64,000 nt of DNA from Hesseltinella vesiculosa (lineage: Eukaryota; Mucoromycota; Mucoromycetes; Mucorales; Cunninghamellaceae): assembly GCA_002104935.1 (NCBI GenBank), contig MCGT01000015.1:434001-498000 (forward strand). The letters are read 5' to 3'. A program made the translations under genes and the position numbers. How positions within the stretch are numbered: the stretch's first letter is position 1; each line of letters begins with the position of its first letter. Of this stretch, positions 1-14,538 are shown in pieces. Below the pieces are notes generated by a model. That model was not told the DNA's origin, searched no databases, and saw nothing but the letters and a program-made list of their open reading frames with translations.

Positions 1-1657
1 CCAATTCTTGCTCTTCACCACTTTTGGCTCCATGGCCGATTATGAGCGCTGGAATCGTTACATTTTGATGTTCTCCACCGTGGTCAGCTGTGCTGCCCAA
101 ATCCTGCCAGTGATTTTCATCAGCAACCCTAGTCAATGGCAAGGCACCATGGCATTGACCATCATCACCAACATTTCTTATGGTGCCTCGCTTGTTTTTT
201 ATGCCGCTGCCTTCCCCACCCTCAGGTGAGTGAGAGAGAGAAAGAAAATTGGATTCTTGGATTCAATCTGGCATTGACCCACATTCCTTTTTCACCAGTG
301 ACAATTTGCCCCTGGTGCGCAAAATTCGAGCTGACCCCAATGCTGCAAGTGAAGAATCCAAAGTCGTCGTTGAAAAATGGAGAAACCATGTCTCTGCCAT
401 CTCCACCACTTTCTCCAACATTGGCTTTCTCATTCTCTCAGGTAAAACTAATCAAAGGGGGGAGGACAGAGAATTCAGGGGTACAAATATCCCGATTCAT
501 GCCATTTCTTTTTTAATTGCTTGAACTGACCCTTTCCCCCCTTTTTTTATGACGCATTTTTTACTTTTTTAGCCATCTTCTCTGGCATCTCATTTATTCC
601 ATGGAAACAAGGACCTTTTTTGAATGCTGAACAAACCTTTGGGAACACCCCTCTGTTTTATTTCATCGGTACCGCAGCTTGCGGTGCTTATTGGCTGATC
701 AATGCCGTTCCCTACTTTGTATTCCAACCCAGTGGCCGTCGTGGACCTCCTTTACCTGAAGGTGAACATTACATCACCATTGGCTGGAAGTCGATCATTG
801 CTGCTCTCAAGTAGGCACCAAAAAAACCACTTGAACCCAATTCAATCTGACCCCGCCTTTTTTCATTTTATTTTTTAGAGAAGCCAAGAAATTCCGTTAT
901 CTGTTTATGTACATCATCTCTTACTTTATGTTCATTGATGGGGTCAACTCCATCAGTACCATGCAAACTTATGTGCAGAACCAAATCACCAGTTTCTCTG
1001 CCACCCAAACCGTCGTCATGGGCTTGATCACGGCCATCACCTCTATCTTGGGCTGTCTCTTCTTTCTGTTCTTGGCCAAGCGGTTCAATGTTTCCACCAA
1101 GACCAATTTGATGATCATTGTTGTCACCACTGGCATTGTCCCCATTTGGGGCTGCTTTGGTATCGGTCTCGACAACTTTGGTCTCAAAACCTCCTGGGAA
1201 CTGTGGGTCCTGTCGGTTTGGTCGGGCTTTTTCACTGGTCCTATTTGGTAATTTGTCTCCCTGACGCTCCACGAAAAAAAAAAAAAAAAAAAAAAAACTG
1301 ACCTTTTTTATTCCTATTTTCATCCGTTCCAGGGCATGGCAACAAACCATGCTTGCTGAATTGGTGCCTCGCGGTAAAGAAAACATGTTCTTTGGTCTGT
1401 TTGGTGTCGCCAACAAGGCTTCATCCTGGATCGGCGCCACCATCATTGGCGCTGTCATCCAAAGCACTTCCAACCCTTACTTTGGCTGGCCCGTGATTGC
1501 CGGTATGTTTGTCATTGCCTCGGTGCTGCTCTGGTTTGTCGATGTGGACGCTGCCAAGGCCGAATTGATCCACGACAATATTCAGCAAGAACTGGATCAA
1601 TCCAAGGCCAAAGATATGGATTTTGACGAACCAACCAAAACCACTGATGACGCCTGA
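1..1657 (+). CDS. Atg22-like vacuolar membrane transporter (5' partial)
   Basis: The start lies before the window. Readable exons are 1-225, 299-441, 573-810, 879-1247 and 1333-1657, giving about 432 residues of the C-terminal part. The protein is highly hydrophobic with many membrane segments and carries the Atg22-type signatures GSMADYERWNRY near the start and FMYIISYFMFIDGVNS later, followed by a polar tail ending KTTDDA. Atg22-family proteins are MFS-like effluxers that export amino acids from the vacuole after autophagic breakdown; that role here is inferred from family membership. A second complete paralogue lies downstream on the same strand with the same intron positions, so the two form a tandem duplication. 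A CT-repeat follows the stop codon. The family call is strong; the substrate is unknown. Confidence 0.82.
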
Positions 1658-1914
1658 TTCCCGCCGTGTTCTCTCTCTCTCTCTCTTGTTACTACAGTAT
1701 CTAGTGCCATTTCCCCCCATATCTTTGCGCGCAATTTATTTGTAAACTTTATCACATTGACTCCCACAAAATAATATGACACACAATATAAAAAAAAACG
1801 TCAAATCACTCATTCATCAACACAGGCGTTAGCCAGTAACCTTATAATACATGATTGCTAGGGGATGAGACTGTGAAAGATGGATCTGGTAAACAGTTTA
1901 AGGCTAGGGAATTG

Positions 1915-2210
1915 CCCTGTGCGCATCAGCCAGGCATTGTGCGGAAATTGAAGTTTTATTTTGAACAAAAAAAAAAAAAAAAGCAATCACTGCACAGGAC
2001 TTTTTATTGATGGGATTGTCCTGAAAGTTTGTATGGGTACGCAAATGCGCGGATGATAATGATATTGAAAAAAACAGTTTGATTGGTGAAGGTCGCCCAG
2101 CTAACATTTCATCAAGTTCTTCCTGACACCTCCAATTCACCAGCCAAAAGAAATGAAAAATCGGCCATCTTCCTCAGGGGGTCCCCAGGCGATCTGATAA
2201 ATATCACAGT
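1915..2210 (-). repeat. dispersed repeat, B-half copy
   Basis: The reverse complement matches the sequences at 36075-36390 and 54090-54330 and part of 32450-32705. Shared landmarks are a GC-rich palindrome around GGGGTCCCC next to GCGATCTGAT, a block GTACGCAAATGC, and an AATTTCCGC block at the far end. The copy is diverged and has no coding potential. Bounds are approximate. Confidence 0.75.
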
Positions 2211-3668
2211 GTGAAATGATTTAAATAAACCCGCCCCAAATTGTGCATACCAGTAGAAATAATGAAAAACGACCTTGATTAAACATTGCAGTTCTCTCAC
2301 ATCGGAGGGAAGTGCTGAAGGCTGGCCAACATTCACCAAAGACGATTTCACGCGCGCTTGATTTTATTCACAGCTTAAAGAAATTCCTGGCAGAAATCTG
2401 AAGCAAACAGAAAATGGAAAAGCCTCCCCTACTTTTTTTATTCTTTTTGAAATGAGTAAAATGTTAATCGCTCTGCCATCCAGTAAATTAATTGAGCTCA
2501 TGCTAGTAATCCATAAATTCAACGCAGAATCAAGTGAAAAAGAGATGGAGAACATCAGAGCTTGAAATGAAAAAAAAAGAGGGTGGTGAGGAGATGGGGT
2601 CGTATGAGGGGCAGGTCTAAGATCCAGAAAAAAAAGATACTTTGTAGGAGGATATGCCAGGGTTTCTGTATCCTGAATGAAGGGTGCGAGCCCCTGGAAG
2701 GGCTCATTATGGCCAAGAGTCAAAGGCGTTTTTGGAGGTTAATGGTAAGCGAGTGATCAGCCCAAACTGTTTATAACCAATTAGGTGTCTTTTCTGCTTG
2801 CTGGACTGTCTGGTCAAACGCACCAATTTTGTTCTCCTGCCTCCAATCTAATGGTACAGCTATGCCCGCTGGCCATAGAAAAAAAGGGTCAATGCAAACG
2901 TTGCCACCTATTTTTCTTAAATGAGTCAGCAAAATACATACCTCTTTCGATTTTCCTCATCAAAATTGCGCAAAAAAAAAAAAAATTGTAACCGTAACAG
3001 AGAAAGCCAATGGTGTATCTGGAACCTACTGATCACTGTAAATTATTAGCTCGCGGCGGGCTTCCTCTTTTTCCTCCACTCTTCCGCATTGACCTGCATG
3101 GTTTTTGGTCTCTCTATTGTCATCATGGTTCCCTTTGACTTGACAAACTGGAAGAAAATGCATTGAACGGCTGGTCCATGAGGTTCGGGTTTATCTCAGC
3201 TAGCAGCAGTCTTGTTGGTCAGCAGTTTGGCGGCGAATCCAGTGGCGGTTATGAAAAGAGGGGGCAGCACAGTGCCGCTTGCCGATGATTGCAGGAAAAT
3301 AAAATAAACAAAAAGCGGTAGATGCGGTATGCAAGAGGCATAACATTTCCCCGGTATAAACAAGCATGGAAATTAAAAAAAGATCGACCGGCCGCTGGAA
3401 AGTGCAAATGAGGTTGCCCAGCCACCCCCTTTCATTGATGCGAGTCCTTACCGCGAATAAGTCTTGTTGTGTTGAATTGACCTTTCAGTTCTAATTATAA
3501 AACAATGTGTATACTGGGAGGGAGATATGCAAAAACTCACAAAAATAGGAGGCGCAGGGGAGGTCGGGCTCCTAGGAATTGAAAAGCGACGTTTTTAGCA
3601 CGTTTTAAAAAAGGAGGGTAGCTTATGACATCCATTTCTTAATTCTTGGTCGTTACTGTGCCCAGGGT

Positions 3669-3676
3669 TATAAAAG
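3669..3676 (+). promoter_or_regulatory. candidate TATA box
   Basis: TATAAAAG lies 155 bp before the start codon of the second Atg22-like gene and is followed by a pyrimidine-rich stretch, as is common in fungal promoters. It is inferred from sequence only. Confidence 0.4.
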
Positions 3677-3763
3677 TCCTTTCTATTTTTTTTTTATAAC
3701 TCCAAGCTGTTGTTCATTCCTTCTCTCTCTTCATCAGTCATTTTCATTTTTGGCAAAAGTTCC

Positions 3764-3799
<36 letters not shown>

Positions 3800-3830
3800 C
3801 AGTTGTCAGCTTACACGTTAAAGAGACATC

Positions 3831-5539
3831 ATGAGGACCAAAATCTCACCATACCATGATAACATTGAATCCATCACCGAAAAATCCATTGCAGCGGTCT
3901 CATTCACTCAGCCCTGGGTGACAAGACGCGAATTATGGTCGTATTACCTATACTCAATCGGGGTAGGTCTAGTTTACGTATTTCAGACGGCGACCGCTGA
4001 TGGTTTTTTTTTTTTTTGCGTGTCTGGTCCGACCCTTAGAACAATGGGCACACGATGTTTTTCTTCATGCCGACCCTGCTCCAGTACCTTGGGTTTTTAG
4101 GTGGTCAGACAGCCGACGGGCAAAAGTGCCAGACAGACAAAGCCACGGATTCTTGCTTTGTGTTTGTTGGTCAGGCAGCCATTCCAGTGTCCAGCATGAT
4201 TTTGTACGTGCAGGCTATTGCCTTTTTCCTGCAGTTCCTGCTAATGCCCCTAGGAAGTCTTGGTGACTATGACCGCTACAGTTATAAGCTGTTGGCGGTG
4301 TTTACTGCAATGGGATGTATTGGCCAGATCTCACCCGTGCTCCTCATCAATGACAATGGAAAGTATTGGTACGTCATGGCATTGCTGATGATCATGGCAA
4401 TCATTGGTTACTGCTGCACTCTGATCTTTTATGCTGCTGCCTACCCTAACATTAGGTATGAGAGAAAAAAAAAGGGGGGGAGGAGGAATTCATTTTGCTC
4501 ATTTTTTTCTCTCCAAACATGTTCGATCACTCGCATTAATTTTACTTTCCGTAAAAGTGACCATCTTCCGGCTGTCAAGCGCATTGCAAGCAACCTATCC
4601 AGCACGTTTGATCAGATCCAGCTGGCTAAGGAGCAATCGAGAAAAAAAGTATCCACCATGACAGTGATGTGTGCCTCGGCTGGGTTCTTGATGGTGTCAA
4701 GTAAGGGGCAAACGTGCAACGAAAAATTGGCGGCAGAGGCAATAGCTTAGTCAATGATGAGTACAACTGACCTAATTCTCTCGGCATTGCCGTAGTTCTT
4801 CTCTCGGGCATTGCTAGGATTCCATGGTCACATGGGCCGTTTTTGACTGGTGGCTACACGTTTGGCGACACGCCCATGTACAATTACATTGGCACTGCCT
4901 TCTGCGGCGGTTTATGGCTCATCCTTGCCATCCCTTACTTTGTTTTCAGTCCAAAAGGGCGCCGTGGCCCACCCTTTCCAACGGATGAAAACTGCTGGAA
5001 ATTTGGCTGGAATAACCTTGTTCTTGCGTTCAGGTAGGATCTAGAGACAGGTTGATCACATTCAAACAGCGCTTACCACTGTCATTCTTTTTTTTTTTTT
5101 TTTTTGGTCTCCAGGGACGTGCGCCATTATAGGCAACTGTTCAAGTTCATATTGGCTAATTTTTTGTTTGGAGATGCTGTGACAACGATTGACCAGATGA
5201 TGTCTATTGTGCAAGGCGAATTGTCTCATTTTTCGACCGAGAACACCGTCTTAATGGGGATTATGTATGGCGTGGCTTCCATCTGCGGCTGCTTGTTTTT
5301 TTTATGGCTGTCGAGGCGATACCGGTGGACGTCCAAGACGAGTCTGCTGGTGCATCTGTCAGCCACAGCTCTGATACCATTGTGGGGTAGCATGGGCATT
5401 TGGTCAACGAAAATCGGTTTCCGAACAACCCCTGAGCTCTGGCTCTTCAGCCTCTGGGCCGGATTCTTCACCTCTCCGCTATGGTAAGCAACAAGAAAAG
5501 TAGACGAGGGGAAGCCTAGTTAGGCTCACATATTTTCTC

Positions 5540-5574
<35 letters not shown>

Positions 5575-5812
5575 CAGGGCATGGCAACAAGCAATGCTGG
5601 CTGAATTGACACCCAAAGGGAAAGAAGCGATGTTTTTCAGCTTGTGTGGGCTGGTGACTAGGGCGTGTTCTTGGATGGGGCCACTGATCATTGGTCTTGT
5701 TGCTCAAAAGACAGGCAATCTCTGGTACGGATGGATCTTTGATTTTGGTCTGCTTGTACTGGCTATTTTTGTGATTTGCATCGTAGACCTGGGGGACGGA
5801 ATCGATGACTGA
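3831..5812 (+). CDS. Atg22-like vacuolar membrane transporter, second paralogue
   Basis: Six exons, 3831-3962, 4040-4455, 4558-4700, 4796-5033, 5115-5483 and 5578-5812, encode 510 residues. The N-terminus (MRTKISPYHDN) is polar and is followed by ELWSYYLYSIG, typical of the family's first membrane segment. Later come GSLGDYDRYSYKLL and about a dozen hydrophobic segments, matching the upstream paralogue along its whole length. All internal splice sites visible in both copies fall at the same codons. The protein lacks the polar C-terminal tail of the first copy and ends DLGDGIDD. Family members export amino acids from the vacuole; here that is inferred. The first intron (3963-4039) has a poly-T run and a TTAG acceptor; the joined frame is open. 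Confidence 0.85.
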
Positions 5813-5931
5813 GAACGAAGCACCGGCTTTTTTTTTTCTTTTCATTATTATATTACCTTTGCTGTATATCTATATCCGTGATTTTTTTTTATTTAAAATA
5901 GACACATAAACAAAAGCAACCTAGCTATTTT

Positions 5932-7149
5932 TTACAATTCGTCGTGGACCGCAGCCTCGGTAGGCTGGTAGGGGATAAAGTCGCCCTGTTGAAGAGCTTG
6001 GTTGTGTTGATTCAAGCTAGCTTGCAGGTTGTACAAGGCATCCCAATCTTCCCAATCGTTAGGAACCTCTATCGCGTTGACATAGACGTCCTTTCTGGTT
6101 TTCAGCTGCTTACAGTCGTCCCATAGATTTTCTTCGATCTCCCTGGCCTTGGTATAAGCCTTGTCTTGGTTTTCGGCTGATGACATAGCGAGTCAGTGAC
6201 TACCTTTTTCATTTTGTGTCTTTTGATGTACCTTGCCAGTGGATAGGACCCTCGGTTTGGCAGCGCTGATGTAGAGACTGGCTGGTTGAATCCTTGGAAC
6301 GAGAGAAGCGCTTGTTGAAATAGTGTGGACGATCGGTACCATATGGGCCAAGAGTGTGGGTCAAGATCAGTTGGCTCTGCACGCCAACGTGTTCGCCATC
6401 TCCTTCCCAGGCAGCCATAGCTGGGTCATAGTAATTGACGACCTCGCCCAATGTGGGCCAGGTGGCTGCAAAGGCAGGTTTGACGTAGATAAAGGGGCAT
6501 TCGTACTGCTTGTAATCGTCGGTCCCTTCCGTTTGCTCTGCGTGATATTGGCAAGCCTGGTCGATGATCTTTTCCATAGCTTCGAAGGAGACATGCTCTT
6601 GCGTGTTGATTTGCAGAGTAATGACCTGTTGATTTACGCTTCGCAGGTACGAAAAGAGATCATGCATGACGTCCAAGAAAGGAATCTCGTGTTCACCGCA
6701 GAGCACTGGCTGACCATCCCTGAAGGATAAAAAGGGACGGGGTTAGTTTGCTGTTCGCCAAATTGACCAAACGCACAGGTCTTACTTTTGGCACATATCC
6801 ACGTCCACTTGGCGGATCCCTGCAAAAAAAAAAAAAAAAAAAATCAAGCGTGTCAGATCATGCCGTCAGGAGAGACACATTCATGTCGGTACCTTTGTCC
6901 AAAAGGGTAGTAAGAGAAGGGGATGGTGATGAGTAACGTACATTGAGCCAGCAATAATAAGGTATTTGAAGATCGCTTAGCTCAAGGTTGCCATTGCAAG
7001 GCTGAGAGGGGTCAAAACTGAAAGAGAAGTCTGACGGTCAGGGGGGAGGGTCATTGAGATAACGTAGGTCGACAGGCGTGAACTTACAGCGCCAAAGTGC
7101 AGCAGGATGCTGCTAGCAGAAGAAGAAAAAGTGTTGTAAAATGGCCCAT
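5932..7149 (-). CDS. secreted PLC-like phosphodiesterase superfamily protein
   Basis: Five exons, 7149-7088, 7017-6893, 6819-6786, 6719-6232 and 6176-5932, encode 317 residues. The first exon is a clear signal peptide (MGHFTTLFLLLLAASC). Next come a CNG motif, LLDKGIRQVDVDMCQK, KDGQPVLCGEH, a FLDVMHDLFSYL segment, and WPTLGEVV, in the order seen in fungal PLC-like TIM-barrel proteins. I do not see the usual catalytic THN histidine motif before the first barrel strand, so activity is uncertain. The protein is probably extracellular or wall-associated. The third exon is only 34 nt; I chose its boundaries because they alone keep the frame from DKG to IRQVDVD. The gene is convergent with the Atg22-like gene and divergent from the poly(A) polymerase gene, about 150 bp away. 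Confidence 0.6.
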
Positions 7150-7302
7150 CCACAAATAATAATAATAATAGCAATAATAATAAAAAGTGGTAAAATGCGA
7201 GTTGGAGTTTGAGAAAAAGAAGACAAGTTGCTTTTTTTTTAAATAAAAAACCAGTGGATTTCCGCTTTTTCTTTCTTTTCCCTTTTTTTTATTATTGTTG
7301 AA

Positions 7303-9930
<2,628 letters not shown>

Positions 9931-10168
9931 TACCCTTCATCCTCCCCCTTTTTTTGACACGTTTGCTAGTTTTCCTCTTTGTAGTTTGCCGTTGCAGTAG
10001 TTTGTCTATTCGATTTCATTTTTCTTTTTTTTTTTTTGCAATAAACTGAATTCGACCTGCCGCTTGGGTCAAAAAAAAAATTGTCGCATGTATGCCCATT
10101 TTGCAGTTTCCTTTCTCTTCCGCCTTTTTCTGTTTCCTCCTTGTATTTTAATCGTGCGTGATTATAAT

Positions 10169-13067
10169 ATGGCCGAAGCTAATAGCAGCAACATAACGCC
10201 TACACCTCCAGTACCTTTGGATGAATCCTCGTCACAATCTACCAGTAACTTTGAAGACGACGACGACGGGCTCATTTGGTAAAACGCACCCACACATCAC
10301 TGCCATTCGTGATAGTTTTAAAACCTGATTTATATCCTAATCCAATGCTCTCTTCTTTGCTCAATGTAGTCCCATCTGTCAAGACATTCTATCCGAAGCG
10401 TTTATGACGTACTGTGGCCATTCTTATTGGTAAGCCAGTCATAGCCATAAACGACAGTCTTGTTGGAATAGTGTGCTGACGACTTCCTGCCAACTTAGCT
10501 TTGCTTGCATTACTGCTCACTTGGACCGGCAACTGGACTGCCCAATATGTAGAACAACCCTGACAAGAAGTCAAATATTACCAAATTTCCAATGCAAGTA
10601 ACACCTGCTGAAGACTGCCTGATACTTGTCGAAAACTCACCTTTCGTTTGAAAAAAAAAAAAAAAAAAATAGTGAACCGTGCTGCTGAACTGCGGATCAA
10701 GAAAAACCGAGGCATCTCTCCAAGCTCTTCCACGGACAACACCCAACGCTACTTTGACAAATTGCCTTATCACGGTAAGAAGAGCATGCCAACACCACAA
10801 AAAATGTCTAGCGGCAGCCACTCATTTTCGTTTTTGCCTCAGAACTTGTGTCGATGTTGTCAAACGCGGTGGCCAAACAAAAGCGGGTGGAGCTACTGAA
10901 GGAAAATGTAACAACGTATTTGATGCAATACTTTTTAAAAGAGATGGAAGACAGCCATGCCAAGGTATAGGGATAGTGAAGAGGACTGTGGGAGAAATTG
11001 ACCAGGAAAAACGAGATGATCTTATAGAGATTTTATTTTAGCTTATTCATTCACTGAAGGAGCAACTGGCTGTGATTCAAGAAGATTTGACGCACGTTGA
11101 CAAATCTCTCGAACATATCGACCAGAGCACGCCCGACAATGCACTAGAATCTGGCGACCTCGACGACGATAGCGTGCCTGCAGCAGCCACGCCCTCGACA
11201 TCCACGATGACCGACCAAGACCAGCATGTGGAAAACAATGACCTATCGCCCGTCCACGACATCATCGCCCACGAAAAAAAAGGTCACCCAGCAGCAAGTC
11301 CTGGGACCTCCAGTCCGTGCACTGATGACACGGCATCTCCTGTCATCGCACCATCGACAAAAAAGAGGAAAGCTGCTGTAAGCACCACTTTTATCCAAGG
11401 AAAACAGCGAGCTAACGACGACTTTCTATTTTTATGTCTATTCCCTCCTTCAGGTGCTTGACAGCGACTCGGATGAATCCACAGCTCAGGAACCAAAAAC
11501 AACGTAAGCTGAAACAAAAAGTATAGGGTCTTGTTTTTTTTTTGTTTGAGTAACCAATACTTCATTCTTCTTTTAATGTTTACCTCGCACTTAGGACCCT
11601 TTTGGATAAAACATTGGCTCCATTGAAACGTCGTGTACAAGACCGCATGAAAGATCTCAAAGAATTGTATTGGGCTGGACGTGTCCAAGGTAAAACAAAA
11701 GAGAAAGGAGGACGAGAAACGCCCAGGTCACTGATCCTCTCACGCCCTCCTTTTTTTCGTTATCGATAGAGTCAGGGATCGATGGTTTTGCCTCGACACT
11801 ATTCCAATTGAGCCGATACAGCCGATTCGAAGACCTGGATACGATCTACTACACAGATATTGCAACAAACAATGCAATTGTGTCCTCCATCGAGTTTGAC
11901 CGTGACGAGGAGTATATGGCTGTGGGTGGTGTGTCTCGAGACATCAAATTATTTGAGTTTGGCCAGATGAACAATCGATCAAGCCTAGAATATAGCCAAC
12001 GGACAAGGAACTTGAGCATGATCCATTGTCCACTCAAAGTAATTCAGACCGACCATAAGATCAGGTACAAAAAAAAGGAAATGATGACACATGAAATGAA
12101 CCTCACGTGAAACCTTTTTTTTTTTTTTTTTTCTTGTTTGCATTTTATAGCTGTCTGTCCTGGAATCCTTATATCAAGTCATCAATTGCAAGCTCGGATT
12201 ACGAAGGCATTGTGAATCTCTGGGATGCTTCAACAGGAAAGAACGTGCGGGTCTATGATGAACACAAACGCCGGGCCTGGAGCATTGACACTTGCCCTGG
12301 TAACCCCACCTTATTGGCATCCGGCAGCGATGACTCGACTGTCAAGATTTGGTCCATTAATTCTGGGCAATCTGTACATACCTTGGAACAACGTGGCAAT
12401 GTTTGTTGTGCAAAATTTGCGCCTCATAACAACTACCACATTGCCATTGGGAGTGCAGGTATAATATCAGCTTTTATTTAGAGTTGTGCAAATATTTACC
12501 TTTTTATATTTTTTTATAGACCATCACGTCACTTGTTACGATTTACGACAGCCGAAGGAACCGTTTGAAACGTTTGGTGGTCACGATAAAGCCGTCTCTT
12601 ATGTCAAATGGATCGGTCCCGATGAAATCATCTCAGCGTCGACGGACAGCTCACTCAAGCTGTGGAAATTGAACCAGCCCAGCTGCCTCCGCACCTATAC
12701 TGGCCACCTGAACGAAAAGAATTTCGTCGGGTTATCTCTGAACCAAGACTGGATTGCCTGCGGTAGTGAAACCAATACCCTCTATGCTTATCATAAAAAC
12801 TCTCGCCATCCTGTAGCCCAGTACAAATTCCCCACCACCAACCCACTTACTGTAAGCATGAATGAAAAAAAAAAAAAAAATCGAGCTGGCCTCGGTTCCA
12901 AATCAGGAATTCAAACTTCCTCGTTTTTTTTTTTCACCTAGGGCGAGGAGACTTTCAATGAAGATACCACTCTCTTTGTCAGTTCCGTCTGTTGGAAGCA
13001 AGATTCGATGAAAATTGCAGTTGCCAATAGCAAAGGCATGATCAAAATCCTGCAGTTAGTGGAATGA
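10169..13067 (+). CDS. COP1: COP1-type E3 ubiquitin ligase (RING, coiled coil, WD40)
   Basis: Twelve exons (10169-10278, 10370-10429, 10499-10593, 10673-10774, 10843-10964, 11042-11377, 11454-11503, 11595-11689, 11770-12064, 12151-12458, 12520-12851, 12942-13067) give 676 residues. An N-terminal C3HC4 RING runs from CPICQDIL through YCGHSYCFACI to CPICRTTL. A helical region (KEQLAVIQEDLTHVDKSLEH) and a serine/acid-rich linker follow. The C-terminal seven-bladed WD40 domain has COP1-specific wording such as HKRRAWSIDTCP, SGSDDSTVKIW, YDLRQPKEPF and CGSETNTLYAYHK. In plants and animals COP1 marks transcription factors for proteasomal decay, in plants under light control; the role here is unknown. 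The intron at 10594-10672 has a GC donor (GCAAGT). The frame is continuous over every junction. Confidence 0.9.
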
Positions 13068-13426
13068 TACAAAAAAAATGTTTGTTTATTTTTGAGAAAA
13101 CTTGAAACAAATAAAAATAAAAAAAAAGGCGTGACCGAAAAAAAAAAATGCAAAAAGGGGGAAATTTATGGAAAAAGGATGACACGAAGTGCCAATGTTT
13201 AGGCCCGTGCTCTAGTCTTGTTCGGTTTGCACTGGATCAATTTCTCACGAGGTTGCTTAGGTGCCAAATGTTTCCAAACAATAAAACTTTGCTCTTCATT
13301 TATTTGTTTCCACGATTTTTCCTATTTTTCTCTTTCTTTTTATTTTCGTATTCCTTCTTGTTCTCCACTTCTCCTATTTATTTATAGACACGCTGCATAG
13401 AATAAAAAAAAAAATAGAGGAAAACC
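13068..13426. other. intergenic region, nothing recognised
   Basis: AT-rich sequence with A and T runs between the COP1-type gene and the TLDc gene. It must contain the 3' end of the first gene and the promoter of the second; AATAAA-like strings occur at about 13103-13125 and 13280. No RNA gene or repeat is seen. Confidence 0.5.
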
Positions 13427-14422
13427 ATGGCATCTTGGCTGATTCCCTTTCGAAAAAAGCGAGCGAAAATTGCAACTGTCTCCCCGACGACTGTCAACTG
13501 CATTGCTCAGGATTTTTATAAAGACTCCTTCGACACAAAACGCTCGCTCGAGGACCAATTGGACCGTCAAGCGCATGTCGAGCCTCTCACAACACACCCA
13601 TTGATCACACCCTCGTCCTCCTTTAGCATCCAGCCTGATTACCCACCTGTTCTCGTCGACGATTTACCGCCTTGGACTTCGCCTTTTCTCCAGTCTTGGC
13701 TTGCCGAATATGTAAAGCCTTGTCACGTTTTTCATTTTTCCCTGAATCATCATGATCTGATCAGGCCGATTCTGCGGACCACAAGCCTCATTTTTTTTTC
13801 CTTCTCACCTTCTCTCCTGTTTAGATCCAAGTATGGCTTCCTTCAAGGATCCATGCAGCCCACCACTGGCATATGTTGTACAGTCTAGCAAACGACGGCT
13901 GTAGCATCCAAACGCTTTATTCTCGAGCAAAAGAGTGCCATGGCCCAATGCTTCTGGTCATACGTACCACGGAGGACGAGGCATGAGATTTCATTTTATT
14001 CCCATGCTGCAGCACACGACTCATACTTCTGTGTCACTCTATAGGTGATTGGCGCTTATTTGTCTGAACCATTAAAACCCTCTCGCCAGTATTACGGCTC
14101 AGGTGAATGGTAAGCCTGTCCGCCCTTTTTTAACCGTCCGCAGCACCCTCATCCTCTACTTTTGCTTTCAAGCTTCCTGTGGAAAAGCGTCCACAATCAT
14201 AGCTTGAAAGTATACCCTTGGACTGGAGCCAACGAATACCTGATCTATTCGAACCAAGATTTCATTGCCATCGGCGGTGGTGAAGGCCAGGTTGGTTTGT
14301 ATTTGCATGGCAATCTTTTTCACGGCCACAGCCAGCGATGCTCAACCTTTGCCAACGAATGTCTGTCAACGACTCCCCAATTTGAATGTTTAGATATTGA
14401 GCTGTGGCAGTTTATTTTTTGA
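13427..14422 (+). CDS. TLDc-domain protein (OXR1 type)
   Basis: Four exons, 13427-13711, 13825-13980, 14045-14109 and 14173-14422, encode 251 residues. After about 75 residues of linker, the TLDc domain fills the rest: SRIHAAHHWHMLYSLANDG, SIQTLYSRAKECHGPMLLVI, VIGAYLSEPLKPS, GSGECFLW, and the closing GGGEGQVGLYLHGNLFHG. TLDc proteins such as yeast Oxr1 protect against oxidative stress and regulate the vacuolar V-ATPase; that role is inferred. The size matches short Oxr1 proteins. The second intron (13981-14044) appears to start with GC (GCATGA). No other nearby donor joins TTEDE to VIGAYL in frame. The gene is convergent with the next gene. Confidence 0.85.
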
Positions 14423-14473
14423 AAGTAAAGCTGCCTTATAAGTGGGGTGGAATATTCATATGCAAGAGAGGAA

Positions 14474-14536
14474 AGGGGGGGGGGTAGAGGGAAACACTTA
14501 AAATAAGCAGGCAACCAGGGAAGGGAAGGGAAGGGG
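14474..14536 (+). repeat. G-rich tract with quadruplex-forming pattern
   Basis: A run of ten or so G residues near 14475 is followed at 14518-14536 by three GGG blocks and a GGGG block, each separated by AA. This fits the four-run G-quadruplex pattern with two-base loops. It sits in the short gap between the 3' ends of two convergent genes. Confidence 0.7.
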
Positions 14537-14538
14537 TT

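Larger units (their letters stand above)
1658..3830. other. intergenic region between the Atg22-like paralogues
   Basis: This 2.2-kb stretch holds a short CT repeat just after the first gene, a dispersed repeat copy at about 1915-2210, and AT-rich sequence with short ORFs that I do not believe are coding. A short hydrophobic reading at about 3050-3165 may be an eroded membrane-protein fragment, but it has no start, stop or splice context. The promoter of the second paralogue lies at the right end. Confidence 0.6.

Noticed and set aside
868..1473. Long minus-strand ORF opposite the first Atg22-like gene
   Set aside because: It is the antisense shadow of two well-supported exons and runs through a poly-A intron stretch as poly-Phe; no splice logic or family features.
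3050..3165. Hydrophobic reading that could be a lost transporter exon
   Set aside because: Too short, no splice signals or stop context, and no match to the neighbouring Atg22-like sequences.
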